A DNA stretch of 64,000 bases, from positions 389,001 through 453,000 of the forward strand of contig UBJR01000002.1 in the NCBI GenBank assembly GCA_900465675.1, read 5' to 3'. The notes under the pieces were generated by a model. It was not told the origin of the DNA. It searched no databases and saw only the letters and a list, made by a program, of their open reading frames with translations. The position numbers and the translations under genes were made by a program. Shown here piece by piece: positions 44,372-53,304 of the stretch. Position 1 is the stretch's first letter. Each line of letters begins with the position of its first letter. The stretch is from Hyphomicrobiales bacterium (GTDB lineage: Bacteria > Pseudomonadota > Alphaproteobacteria > Rhizobiales > Rhizobiaceae).

Positions 44372-45538
44372 ATGGCAAGAACGATCAATCTCCCGCTGGA
44401 CGGCAAGATCGCGCCCTATCAGCTGACCGGCGTGCCGATCGAGCTGAAGACGCGCGATGCCAAGGATTTTCCGCGCGTCGTCTATGCGGCCGCCCATGTG
44501 GTGGCCGATCCGCTTCAAGACAACGACCCGTGGCTGACACCGGCGATCGACTGGGAGCGGACGCTTGCGTTTCGCCACCGGCTCTGGGATCTCGGCCTCG
44601 GCGTTGCCGAGGCGATGGATACGGCTCAGCGCGGCATGGGCCTCGGCTGGCCTGAGGCCCGTGAGCTGATCCGCCGGGCGCTGCGCGAAGCACGCACCCG
44701 CAAGGACGCGCTGATTGCCTGCGGCGCCGGCACTGATCATCTGACACCTGGTCCTGATGTGACGGTCGATACGATCATCCGGGCTTACGAAGAACAGATC
44801 GAAGCCATCGAGTCCGAGGGCGGACGCATCATCCTGATGGCAAGCCGGGCGCTGGCCGCCGCCGCCAAGGGCCCGGACGACTATATCCGCGTCTATGACC
44901 GCATCCTTCGCCAGGTCAAGGAACCCGTGATCATCCATTGGTTGGGTGAAATGTTCGACCCGGCGCTCGCAGGCTACTGGGGCAACGCCGATCACATCAG
45001 GGCAATGTCGACGAGCCTTCAAGTGATCGAAGCCAATGCCGCCAAGGTCGATGGCATCAAGATTTCGCTGCTTTCGAAGGAAAAGGAAGTGGCGATGCGC
45101 CGCCAGTTGCCCAAGGCGGTGCGCATGTACACCGGCGACGACTTCAACTATGCCGAACTGATCGCCGGCGACGAAGAGGGGCATTCGGACGCCCTGCTCG
45201 GCATTTTCGATGCGATCGCACCGGCGGCTTCGGCGGCAATGGACGCGCTCGGGCGCCACAGCAACAACGAGTTCTTCGACCTGCTCGACCCGACCGTTCC
45301 GCTGTCGCGCCACATCTTCAAGGCGCCGACCCGCTTCTACAAGACCGGTGTGGTGTTCCTTGCCTATCTGAACGGGCTGCAGGACCATTTCGTGATGGTC
45401 GGCGGACAGCAGAGCACAAGGTCTCTGACGCATCTCGCCGAACTGTTCCGGCTGGCTGACAAGGCGCGTGTCCTCGCCGATCCCGATCTCGCGGTCAGCC
45501 GCATGAAGCAGGTGCTTGCCGTTCACGGCGTGCAGTGA
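44372..45538 (+). CDS. DUF993 family TIM-barrel protein
   Basis: 388 residues of DUF993, predicted to have an aldolase-like barrel related to dihydrodipicolinate synthase. Segments seen are RVVYAAAHVVADPL, LIACGAGTDHL, IHWLGEMFDPALAGYWG and KVDGIKISLLSKEKE; the Lys of DGIKIS sits where class I aldolases carry their Schiff-base Lys. The reaction is unknown. It starts 3 bases after the Gfo/Idh gene, so the two are tightly coupled. Confidence 0.88.
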   Translation: MARTINLPLDGKIAPYQLTGVPIELKTRDAKDFPRVVYAAAHVVADPLQDNDPWLTPAIDWERTLAFRHRLWDLGLGVAEAMDTAQRGMGLGWPEARELIRRALREARTRKDALIACGAGTDHLTPGPDVTVDTIIRAYEEQIEAIESEGGRIILMASRALAAAAKGPDDYIRVYDRILRQVKEPVIIHWLGEMFDPALAGYWGNADHIRAMSTSLQVIEANAAKVDGIKISLLSKEKEVAMRRQLPKAVRMYTGDDFNYAELIAGDEEGHSDALLGIFDAIAPAASAAMDALGRHSNNEFFDLLDPTVPLSRHIFKAPTRFYKTGVVFLAYLNGLQDHFVMVGGQQSTRSLTHLAELFRLADKARVLADPDLAVSRMKQVLAVHGVQ

Positions 45539-45562
45539 ACCATCAGGCAGGGAGGATATAAC

Positions 45563-46393
45563 ATGCAGGTCGAAGGACTTTCGATCAATCTCGCAACGAT
45601 CCGCGAGCAATGCGGCTTTGCCGAAGCCGTCGATCTCTGCCTGAAGCACGGCATCACCAAGATCGCGCCCTGGCGCGATCAGATCGCCAAGGCCGGTCTC
45701 GACGAGGCTGTCCGTATCGTGAAGTCGAACGGCCTGAAGCTGACCGGCCTTTGCCGAGGGGGCTTCTTTCCGGCGGCTAATGACCGCGATTGGCAGAAAA
45801 ACCTCGACGACAACCGACGAGCGATCGACGAGGCCGCTGCGCTTGGCGCCGATTGCCTGGTGCTCGTTGTCGGTGGATTGGCGGGTGGATCGCGGGATAT
45901 CAGTGTTGCCCGGCAGATGGTTTCGGACGGGATCGCCGCCGTCCTGCCGCATGCGAAAGCCTCGGGCGTTCCGCTGGCGATCGAGCCACTGCACCCGATG
46001 TATGCCGCCGACCGCTCCTGCGTGAATACCCTGCGCCAGGCGCTCGACATGTGCGAACTGCTCGGCACCGATGTCGGCGTCGCCATTGACGTCTATCACG
46101 TCTGGTGGGATCCGGAACTCGCCGAGCAGATCGCCCGTGCCGGGCGGATGAAGCGCATCTTCGCGCACCATATCTGCGACTGGCTGGTGCCGACCAAGGA
46201 CATGCTGACCGACCGCGGCATGATGGGCGACGGCGTGATCGATCTCAAAGGCATCAGGCAGATGATCGAGAAAGCGGGCTTCTTCGGCGCCCAGGAGGTC
46301 GAAATCTTTTCGGCAGACAATTGGTGGAAGCGCCCGGCGGAGGAGGTCATCGCCACCTGCGTCGACCGGTATCATGGCTGCTGCCTAGTTTAA
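45563..46393 (+). CDS. Sugar phosphate isomerase/epimerase (AP_endonuc_2 barrel)
   Basis: 276 residues of the xylose-isomerase-like barrel. Metal-binding residues are visible in AIEPLHPMYA (Glu), VAIDVYHVWWDPE (Asp/His), IFAHHICDW (His) and FFGAQEVEIFS (Glu). Families of this fold include epimerases and the beta-eliminases that cleave 3-keto sugars produced by Gfo/Idh enzymes. It has a GGGAGGATA ribosome site. Confidence 0.9.
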   Translation: MQVEGLSINLATIREQCGFAEAVDLCLKHGITKIAPWRDQIAKAGLDEAVRIVKSNGLKLTGLCRGGFFPAANDRDWQKNLDDNRRAIDEAAALGADCLVLVVGGLAGGSRDISVARQMVSDGIAAVLPHAKASGVPLAIEPLHPMYAADRSCVNTLRQALDMCELLGTDVGVAIDVYHVWWDPELAEQIARAGRMKRIFAHHICDWLVPTKDMLTDRGMMGDGVIDLKGIRQMIEKAGFFGAQEVEIFSADNWWKRPAEEVIATCVDRYHGCCLV

Positions 46394-46435
46394 TTGGATA
46401 TATTCGTTTCAGCACGTATGAAGGAGGATCATTCG

Positions 46436-47710
46436 ATGGAGAAGCGCCGTTTTGCACTGATAGGGACCGGCAATCGCGGGACCACGATGTGGGGGAAAGA
46501 TCTGCTCGCCGGCTGGCGGGAGCATGTCGATCTCGTCGCCATCGTCGAGAAGAATTCGCTGCGCGGCGAGCGGGCACGCACGATGATCGGCAGCAATGCC
46601 CCCATCTATGACGACATCGAGGCGATGCTGAAGGAGGTCAAGCCCGACCTCGTGATCGTCTGTACGCCTGACCATACCCATGACGCGATCGTCGTACGGG
46701 CGCTCGAGGCCGGGATCGACGTGATCACCGAGAAACCAATGACGACGGCGGTCGACAAGATCCGGCGGATCATGGACGCCGAGAAGCGGACAGGCCAGCG
46801 CGTCGATGTTTCGTTCAACTACCGCTATTCGCCGACGGCAGCGCGCATCAAGGAGCTACTGAACTCCGGCGAGATCGGCCGCGTCACCTCCGTCGATTTT
46901 CATTGGTACCTGAACACCAAGCACGGCGCCGACTATTTCCGTCGCTGGCATGCCTATACCGAGAATTCGGGCAGCCTCTTCGTCCACAAGGCGACACACC
47001 ATTTCGATCTGCTGAACTGGTATCTCGACAGCGATCCCGAAGCCGTCACATCCTTTGCCGACCTGCAGAATTACGGCCGCAAGGGGCCGTTCCGCGGCCC
47101 GCGCTGCAAGATCTGTCCTCACACCGCCGACTGTGACTACTATCTTGACCTCGAGGCAGATCCGTTCCTGGACACGCTTTACGAGGACCCCTCGAAGATC
47201 GACGGCTATTTCCGCGACGGCTGCGTCTTCCGCGAGGATATCGACATACCCGATACGATGGTGGTCAGTATCCGCTACCGCAATAACGTGCATGTCTCCT
47301 ACTCGCTGAACACCTTCCAGCCGATCGAGGGGCATCACCTCGCCTTCAACGGCACCAAGGGCCGGATCGAGGTTCGCCAACACGAAACGCAGCCATGGGA
47401 GGTGAAGAAGGAAGACGAAATCCTGCTGATCCGCAATTTCCCTAACGGCAAGGAAGCGCTCGAACGTATCGTCGTTCCACATTCGTCCGGCGGGCATTAC
47501 GGCGGCGACGACCGGATGCGCAATATGATCTTCAAGCCCGGCATCGAAGATGGACTGCATCAGCGCGCCGGTACGCGCGCCGGGGCAATGTCTGTTCTCT
47601 GCGGGATTGCAGCATTGGAGAGCTCGCGCACCGGCAAGGTGGTTACGCTCGCCGAGCTGATGCCAGAGCTCGCGAATGACGGCTCGCCAAATAGCGTAAA
47701 AGCCGGCTAA
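46436..47710 (+). CDS. Gfo/Idh/MocA family oxidoreductase with a four-Cys cluster
   Basis: 424 residues from ATG 46436, which follows AAGGAGGA at good spacing. The nucleotide site is FALIGTGNRGTTMWG, the catalytic-Lys motif ITEKPMTT (Lys100). Unusually it carries Cys224, Cys227 and Cys233 (CKICPHTADC) and Cys263 (DGCVF), possibly a metal site in an insertion of the C-terminal domain. It closes the plus-strand operon, the third Gfo/Idh enzyme of the island. Confidence 0.88.
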   Translation: MEKRRFALIGTGNRGTTMWGKDLLAGWREHVDLVAIVEKNSLRGERARTMIGSNAPIYDDIEAMLKEVKPDLVIVCTPDHTHDAIVVRALEAGIDVITEKPMTTAVDKIRRIMDAEKRTGQRVDVSFNYRYSPTAARIKELLNSGEIGRVTSVDFHWYLNTKHGADYFRRWHAYTENSGSLFVHKATHHFDLLNWYLDSDPEAVTSFADLQNYGRKGPFRGPRCKICPHTADCDYYLDLEADPFLDTLYEDPSKIDGYFRDGCVFREDIDIPDTMVVSIRYRNNVHVSYSLNTFQPIEGHHLAFNGTKGRIEVRQHETQPWEVKKEDEILLIRNFPNGKEALERIVVPHSSGGHYGGDDRMRNMIFKPGIEDGLHQRAGTRAGAMSVLCGIAALESSRTGKVVTLAELMPELANDGSPNSVKAG

Positions 47711-47718
47711 TAAAATCG

Positions 47719-47748
47719 AAGCGTCAGTTCGAGTGGAGCTGGCGCTTT
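47719..47748. terminator. Weak terminator between convergent genes
   Basis: AAGCGTCAG and CTGGCGCTT pair with one G-T, followed by TTTC and T-rich sequence, 9 bases after the Gfo/Idh stop. Confidence 0.5.
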
Positions 47749-47772
47749 CAATTTCGAATGTTGGCGCAGGCC

Positions 47773-48786
47773 CTAAGCGAGCCGGTCGAGATCGGCCAGT
47801 GTCAGCGCGTAGAGCAGCGGCTCGCCCTTCAGAAAGCGCTCGATCTCATCGACGGCCATTGCGCCAAGCCTAGAACGCTCCAATCCGACCGCGCCGGCGA
47901 TATGCGGCGTCAGGAACACGTTGGGGAGATCGTAAAATGCCGAGCTCGTCTCGGGAATCTCCGGATCTGTGACGTCGATGATGGCATCAATCCGGCCAGT
48001 GGCCAGCGTCGCCAGCAATGCCGCCTCGTCGATGATTGCCCCGCGCGCCGTGTTGATCAGCGTTGCGCTATCCTTCATCATCGCCAGCTTCGGCGCATCG
48101 ATCATATGACGGGTCGAGGGAAGCGAAGGCGCATGAAGAGAGACGATATCCGACATGCGCATGAGCGTATCGAGGTCGCATTTCGCAGCACCTAGCTCCG
48201 CGCATTGCGCAGCGCTCAATGTCGGATCGAAAAGCAGGATCTTGAATTCGAAGGGTTTCAGCAGATCGATTACCCTTCGCCCGATACGCGAAGCGCCGAT
48301 GATGCCGACCGTCCGGCCGTAGTTGCCGATCGCCAGCCGCTGCATCGGATAGGTCCGCTCACGGTTCCGGTCATCCGTGTAATAGTCGCGGAAACGAAAG
48401 ACGTGCTTGCCGGCAAACAGGATCGCCGCAAGGGTGAATTCCGCGACGGGAACGGCATTGGCCTCCGCCGCATGGGTGACCTGCACACCTGATCTGAAGA
48501 CCTCCTCGCCGATGATGCCTTTGACCGTGCCGGCGGCATGGGCCACAAGTTTCATCCCTTTCGCGGCCGAAAGCACATCGGCACCAACATGAGGCGCGCC
48601 CCAGCCGGTGATCAGGATTTCGGTTTCGGCCAGGATCCGTCTGGCCCGCGCATCGCCAAAATTCTCGAGCGGCTGCCGGTCGAGCAGCAAACCGAGCTGT
48701 TCCAGCCGGTCGAGCAGGGCATCAGGGAGCACATGCTCCGTCCGCTGCCCGGGCTGCATAGCAAGCGCAATACCTCTTTGTCTCAT
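47773..48786 (-). CDS. D-2-hydroxyacid dehydrogenase of the LacI/DUF2264 unit
   Basis: 337 residues of the D-isomer-specific family. The NAD site is VGIIGASRIGRRVIDLL; NTARGAIIDE, the acidic segment IIDVTDPEIPE and TPHIAG (catalytic His) follow. It starts within the last bases of the DUF2264 gene (4-base overlap). It may reduce a 2-oxo acid, or oxidise the corresponding hydroxy acid, made from the sugar. Confidence 0.9.
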   Translation of the reverse strand: MRQRGIALAMQPGQRTEHVLPDALLDRLEQLGLLLDRQPLENFGDARARRILAETEILITGWGAPHVGADVLSAAKGMKLVAHAAGTVKGIIGEEVFRSGVQVTHAAEANAVPVAEFTLAAILFAGKHVFRFRDYYTDDRNRERTYPMQRLAIGNYGRTVGIIGASRIGRRVIDLLKPFEFKILLFDPTLSAAQCAELGAAKCDLDTLMRMSDIVSLHAPSLPSTRHMIDAPKLAMMKDSATLINTARGAIIDEAALLATLATGRIDAIIDVTDPEIPETSSAFYDLPNVFLTPHIAGAVGLERSRLGAMAVDEIERFLKGEPLLYALTLADLDRLA

Positions 48787-50645
48787 GGCATTTGCCCCGG
48801 CGCCTCGATGGCGCTGACGGTGATGCCTTCCTTGGCGACGATCGCTTCCAGCGAAGACAAATCCGGCCGTTCAGGCGGCGTTCGCCACGCACCCGACACA
48901 ACCTGCCGGTCACCCGTGGCTATCACGGCCGTGAACAACACGGTCTCGCCCGCCGGAATTTCACCGCGCAGCTGCGGCACCAGGGTCTTGGCAACGATCA
49001 TGTTGGTATTCGGCAATGCCTTTTGCACGAGGCCGTCGCGCTCGATGCTGGAGCCGAGATCAGCGATGCCGGAGAAGTCAGCTTCGCCAAGGGCGCAGGC
49101 CTGGCCGGCCGCGGCTTCGAGCGTATCGAGGTCGAAATCCTGCTTGGCAATCGCAAAGCCGCCCTCGGCAATCTGCAACGCACGCGGCGACTGGATGCGA
49201 TGGACGCGAAGATGCCAGGGCGCGGCCGGAACGAGCCAGGTCTCGACGCTGACATCCTTGAAAGGCGACCAATTTGCATAGAGCACGTCGCCGGCAATCT
49301 TCGCCACCGTATTGGTTTCACGGACCCGATAGTGAAAGCCGTCATCGCTGAAAGCCAATGCAGAATCGAACGCGCCGCCGGCAAAACTCCGCTCGTCGGC
49401 TTCGATGCTGAAGCCATAGTGGGCCGAATATGCGAATTTGGCGTATTTTTCGGTACCAAACCGCATCTGGAGGTTTTCCTGCCCCGATGACAGGGCCACG
49501 GCATCCTCACCGGTATGCATGATCACCATGCCGGGATGGCGCTGCGGTGTGACGGGTGCGGCGGCCGGTACCGCCTCTTTCGCCGTCCAGAACGCGTGAT
49601 CTTCCGGGATTGCCAGCGGCAGGAAAGCCTTGAACGCCCAGTATGGCGAACCGGCCGAATTATAGCTCTCGGACATCAGCAAATTCGGATAGCCGAAGCC
49701 GATCGACAGGATGCCGTCGCGGTTCGTCATCGGTTTGTCCCGCCACCAGCGCAGATGCTGCAGGCAGAGATGCTTGACCTCGCCCCACGGAAGCGCTTCC
49801 AGATCCGCAAACGCAAGCGCCGACCAGAAGCCTGCGCAGGCGAAACGGTAGGTGAGGCTGCGGCCGAAGGGGATGGTCGCGCCATCATCGGCAAACCAAT
49901 GCCGGAAATCCCGGGCAAAGAGCAGGGCCCGTTCCCGGTAGCGCTTCGCATAGTCGTCATCGACGAGCTTCGAATAGATCAGCCCGTAGAAATGCATGGC
50001 GAAGGGGATGTAGTGATCGACGCGGCGAACGTTGCCATCGCGGTACCAGCCATCACCAACATAGAAGCCTTCGAGCTCTTCGAGATATTGCTTCGTCAAG
50101 CTGCGATCGAAATCGGCCCCGACGCGATCGAGTGCGATGTCGACGAAGATGCGGAAGAATTTCCAGTTGTTGTCGGCATAATCGAATTGGCGGGCATGCT
50201 TGAGATAGGCGATGACATTGGCGCGCTGGGCGGTATCGAGCGGCTCCCAGATCTTCTCCGGCACCAGCGCGATGGCAAAGCCCAGAGCCGCAAGTTCCAC
50301 CATCCGCTGATCGCGGCCACCGACCGTGCCCCAATATTCCGGGTGATCGGGATCGGTGCCGTTGGCGATACCGTCGGCGAAACGCTGCCAATGTGCGAAG
50401 TCGCCCTTTCCGGCGCCAAGCGGCGCCAGGCCCCAGAGAGGCCGGGCAAAACCTTCAAGATCAGCGGCCGCCCGGTCGAAATGTGCGCCCGCGCCATCGA
50501 GCCTGACACGCGCGTTGCCCTCGGAAAAATAGGGAAGCAGCGGATTGAAGAGATCATGAAGGGCGCGGCTCATGTCGCTGCGCGTCTGGAGAGGATTGCC
50601 TGCGAGCGGATTGGCGCTGGCCGGATCATAGGTCATCTGCATCAC
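48783..50645 (-). CDS. DUF2264 family protein
   Basis: 620 residues. DUF2264 proteins have an all-helical toroid-like N-terminal half, as in polysaccharide lyases and unsaturated glycoside hydrolases, and are of unknown activity. Here residues 20-350 are rich in Trp and Tyr (RPLWGLAPLGAGKGDF, DNNWKFFRIFVDIALDRVG, DGWYRDGNVRRVDHYIPFAMHFYGL), and the second half is beta-rich. No signal peptide was seen, so it acts in the cytoplasm. The start overlaps the LacI gene stop (ATGA). Confidence 0.87.
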   Translation of the reverse strand: MMQMTYDPASANPLAGNPLQTRSDMSRALHDLFNPLLPYFSEGNARVRLDGAGAHFDRAAADLEGFARPLWGLAPLGAGKGDFAHWQRFADGIANGTDPDHPEYWGTVGGRDQRMVELAALGFAIALVPEKIWEPLDTAQRANVIAYLKHARQFDYADNNWKFFRIFVDIALDRVGADFDRSLTKQYLEELEGFYVGDGWYRDGNVRRVDHYIPFAMHFYGLIYSKLVDDDYAKRYRERALLFARDFRHWFADDGATIPFGRSLTYRFACAGFWSALAFADLEALPWGEVKHLCLQHLRWWRDKPMTNRDGILSIGFGYPNLLMSESYNSAGSPYWAFKAFLPLAIPEDHAFWTAKEAVPAAAPVTPQRHPGMVIMHTGEDAVALSSGQENLQMRFGTEKYAKFAYSAHYGFSIEADERSFAGGAFDSALAFSDDGFHYRVRETNTVAKIAGDVLYANWSPFKDVSVETWLVPAAPWHLRVHRIQSPRALQIAEGGFAIAKQDFDLDTLEAAAGQACALGEADFSGIADLGSSIERDGLVQKALPNTNMIVAKTLVPQLRGEIPAGETVLFTAVIATGDRQVVSGAWRTPPERPDLSSLEAIVAKEGITVSAIEAPGQMP

Positions 50646-51670
50646 TCATCGATTCTTGCATCTGGCACAGTCCCCCCGGCAACCGGGACGACCGCATGGC
50701 ATACATGGCGCGCAGGAGCCGTCCTGTCGCGGAAGCGGGCTATCATCAAGGCAATCGCCTCACGGCCGATTGCGGCCCGGTCGACATGCATCGTCGACAG
50801 CGGTGGGTTGGTCATCATCGCACAGGGGAGATCGTCGAAACCGACGATCGCAAAGTCTTCGGGAACGCGAAGGCCCGCTTCGGTGACGGCTTCGAGGACG
50901 CCGACGGCGACGAAATCGTTCATGCAGAAGGCGGCGGTAAAACCCTTGTTTTCCATGAGAACTGCGGCCATCAGCTCATGCGCCTCACGCGAGGCGCTAC
51001 CCTGAAATCCCATCGACACTAGGCGCCGCTCGCCGCCATGAACGGCGACAGCCGCATCGAAGCCGCGAACGCGTTCGCGGATCGTGTGGCGATGCGATCC
51101 GGTGAAGTGAAGGATCTTGCGATGTCCGGCAGCGAGCAGACGCTCGGCTGCCTGATAGGCACCGAAGAAGTTGGACGGCGACACACCGTCAATCTGTAGA
51201 CGGGGATCCGTTCCGTTGACGAGCACTACCGGCACCTTCTCCGCCTCTATCCAGCCGCGAAGTGCATCGCTCGGATCGATACCGACCAGAAAGAGCCCCT
51301 CGGCCCGCGCCGTCGTCATGTAGCTGCGAACAACCTCGGGCGTAGCGCGGTCCTCCCGGATGAGCCGGACTTCGAAAGCCATCCCGGCTTCCAGAGCGCT
51401 CGCCCGCAGCCCTTCGACGATCGCTTCATAGAAAACGCTGAGCCCGCCCGTAACCCCGTCGCTGGCGATCAGCGCCAACCCGCCGGGCGGCGGCTCGACC
51501 GTGGACCTCGGCTGATAGCCATATTCGGCGGCCACCCGCAGAATATGCTCGCGCACATTGCCGCTGATACCCGGCTCATTGGCGAGCACGCGAGAAACCG
51601 TGGAAACGGACACGCCGGCCGCCGTTGCGATATCGGCCTGCCGCGGCCGTTTGGGTTTCATTTCGTTCAT
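50642..51670 (-). CDS. LacI family transcriptional regulator
   Basis: 342 residues: N-terminal headpiece RQADIATAAGVSVSTVSRVLANEPGISGNVRE with the Y-Q-P hinge (YGYQPR), then a periplasmic-binding-like sugar sensor with VVLVNGTDP and FAIVGFDDLPCAMMTNPPLSTM. It leads the DUF2264-dehydrogenase operon and diverges from the orphan binding protein, with a palindromic operator between. Confidence 0.95.
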   Translation of the reverse strand: MNEMKPKRPRQADIATAAGVSVSTVSRVLANEPGISGNVREHILRVAAEYGYQPRSTVEPPPGGLALIASDGVTGGLSVFYEAIVEGLRASALEAGMAFEVRLIREDRATPEVVRSYMTTARAEGLFLVGIDPSDALRGWIEAEKVPVVLVNGTDPRLQIDGVSPSNFFGAYQAAERLLAAGHRKILHFTGSHRHTIRERVRGFDAAVAVHGGERRLVSMGFQGSASREAHELMAAVLMENKGFTAAFCMNDFVAVGVLEAVTEAGLRVPEDFAIVGFDDLPCAMMTNPPLSTMHVDRAAIGREAIALMIARFRDRTAPARHVCHAVVPVAGGTVPDARIDE

Positions 51671-51691
51671 GGCCCGATCTTATGCAAATAA

Positions 51692-51703
51692 TGCAAATTT
51701 GCA
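51692..51703. promoter_or_regulatory. LacI-type operator
   Basis: TGCAAATTTGCA is a perfect 12-base palindrome between the divergent LacI and binding-protein genes. A TATAAT box (51711-51716) for the plus-strand gene lies just beside it, and additional TGCAA half-sites flank it at 51683 and 51719. Confidence 0.65.
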
Positions 51704-51806
51704 ATTGTTATATAATTTCTTGCAAGTTTATTTTTTTTGCGTAGTCTTCGCCGCATTGCCCTCAGATGTTGGAGGACGGCGAGGGGCAGGCACAAGGAGG
51801 AACATC

Positions 51807-53096
51807 ATGCAGATCAATCGACGGACATTTCTGATGGGTTCGGCTGGCGTCGCCACCGGGCTTGCCTTCGGCGCCGGAAGCGCCATCCCGGCCTATGCAG
51901 AGGGCACAGAGCTACGCGCGATGTGGTGGGGATCGAACGATCGCGCCAAACGGACACTCGACGTTGCCAAGCTTTATGAAGGCAAGACGCCAGGTGTGAA
52001 AATCGTTGGCGAATCCATGAGCGGTGACGGCTACTGGACGAAACTGGCGACGCAGATGGCCGGCCGCGCCATCGCCGACGTCTTCCAGCTCGAGCCGGGA
52101 ACGATTTCCGATTATTCCAAGCGCGGCGCCTGCCTTGCTCTCGACGAGTTCGTCCCATCGACGCTAAAGGTCGATGCGTTCGGCAAAGACATGCTGAAGC
52201 TGACGACCGTAGACAACAAGCTCTATGGCATCGGCCTTGGGCTGAATTCCTTTGCGCTGTTCTTCGACCAAGCCGTATTCGAAAAGGCGGGCCTGCCGCT
52301 TCCGACGACGGATCTGACCTGGGACGAATATGCCAAGCTTGCCGTCGAGCTCACCAAGGCCGGCGGCAAGGATAATTATTGGGGCGGTCCCTACGGTGCC
52401 CGCTATACCTATGTCTTCGATGCCTGGCTGCGCCAGCGCGGCAAGAGCCTTTATGCCGACGGCAAACTGGGCTTCGGCGTCGACGATGCCAAGGAGTGGT
52501 ACAGCTTCTGGGAGGATCTGCGCAAGAAAGGTGGCACGGTCGCTGCCGACGTGCAGACACTCGACCAGAACACCATCGATACCAACGCGCTGGCACTCGG
52601 CAAGTCGGCGATGGGCATGGCCTATTCCAACCAGCTCGTCGGCTACCAGCTGATCTCCAAGAACAAGCTGGCGATCACCACGCTGCCGCGCGAGAAGAAG
52701 GGCGGACCTTCCGGCCACTACTATCGCCCGGCACTGATCTGGAGCGTCGGCGCGACGACGAAGAATGGCGAAGCTGCGGCCAAGTTCATCGATTTCTTCG
52801 TCAACGACCCTGATGCTGGTAAGATCCTCGGCGTCGAGCGCGGCGTACCGATGTCGCCGGCCGTCCGCCAGGCGATCCTGCCGAATCTCAACCCGACGGA
52901 GCAGGCGGCGGTCAAATACGTGGATCTTCTGAAGGACCAGGTCGGCGACTATCCGGCACCGGCGCCATTGGGATCGACGGAGTTCGACCAGCGCCTGTTC
53001 CGCCCGATCGCCGATGAACTCGCCTTCGAACGAACCACGCCCGCCGAGGCCGCGCAACGGCTCGTCGAAGAAGGCAAGGCGACGATCAGAAGCTGA
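51807..53096 (+). CDS. Orphan sugar ABC substrate-binding protein
   Basis: 429 residues from ATG 51807 (ribosome site AAGGAGGA). The signal peptide INRRTFLMGSAGVATGLAFG...IPAYA is of twin-arginine type. The mature sequence parallels the receptor at 40919 (WWGS, GDYW-like GDGYWTKLATQMAG, YSNQLVG against HSNQFVG, GVERGVPMS against DVERGIPES). No permease or ATPase follows; a terminator comes 20 bases later. Confidence 0.92.
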   Translation: MQINRRTFLMGSAGVATGLAFGAGSAIPAYAEGTELRAMWWGSNDRAKRTLDVAKLYEGKTPGVKIVGESMSGDGYWTKLATQMAGRAIADVFQLEPGTISDYSKRGACLALDEFVPSTLKVDAFGKDMLKLTTVDNKLYGIGLGLNSFALFFDQAVFEKAGLPLPTTDLTWDEYAKLAVELTKAGGKDNYWGGPYGARYTYVFDAWLRQRGKSLYADGKLGFGVDDAKEWYSFWEDLRKKGGTVAADVQTLDQNTIDTNALALGKSAMGMAYSNQLVGYQLISKNKLAITTLPREKKGGPSGHYYRPALIWSVGATTKNGEAAAKFIDFFVNDPDAGKILGVERGVPMSPAVRQAILPNLNPTEQAAVKYVDLLKDQVGDYPAPAPLGSTEFDQRLFRPIADELAFERTTPAEAAQRLVEEGKATIRS

Positions 53097-53116
53097 AGTT
53101 TCAGCTGAAAACAACG

Positions 53117-53143
53117 AAAGAGCCCGTCGATGCGGGCTCTTTT
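53117..53143 (+). terminator. Terminator of the orphan binding-protein gene
   Basis: AAAGAGCCCG and CGGGCTCTTT pair around a short loop and end in TTTT; the gene is therefore monocistronic. Confidence 0.9.
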
Positions 53144-53304
53144 GCGTTGCAGTTGGCCACCGCAAGCTCCTGGCCATGGAAGTCTATCATCTTGCAATGA
53201 GCACTCCTCCGTCCGGAAAGGGCCTTCGTCAGCCTCAATCCAGCCTGTCGTGCCACTGGTTTCCCACCACCCGTCAGAATCAGCACGGCCGTAATGGAGA
53301 AGAC

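Noticed and set aside
44267..46375. 702-codon minus-strand frame opposite DUF993 and the isomerase
   Set aside because: Antisense shadow; the plus-strand genes have ribosome sites and conserved motifs.
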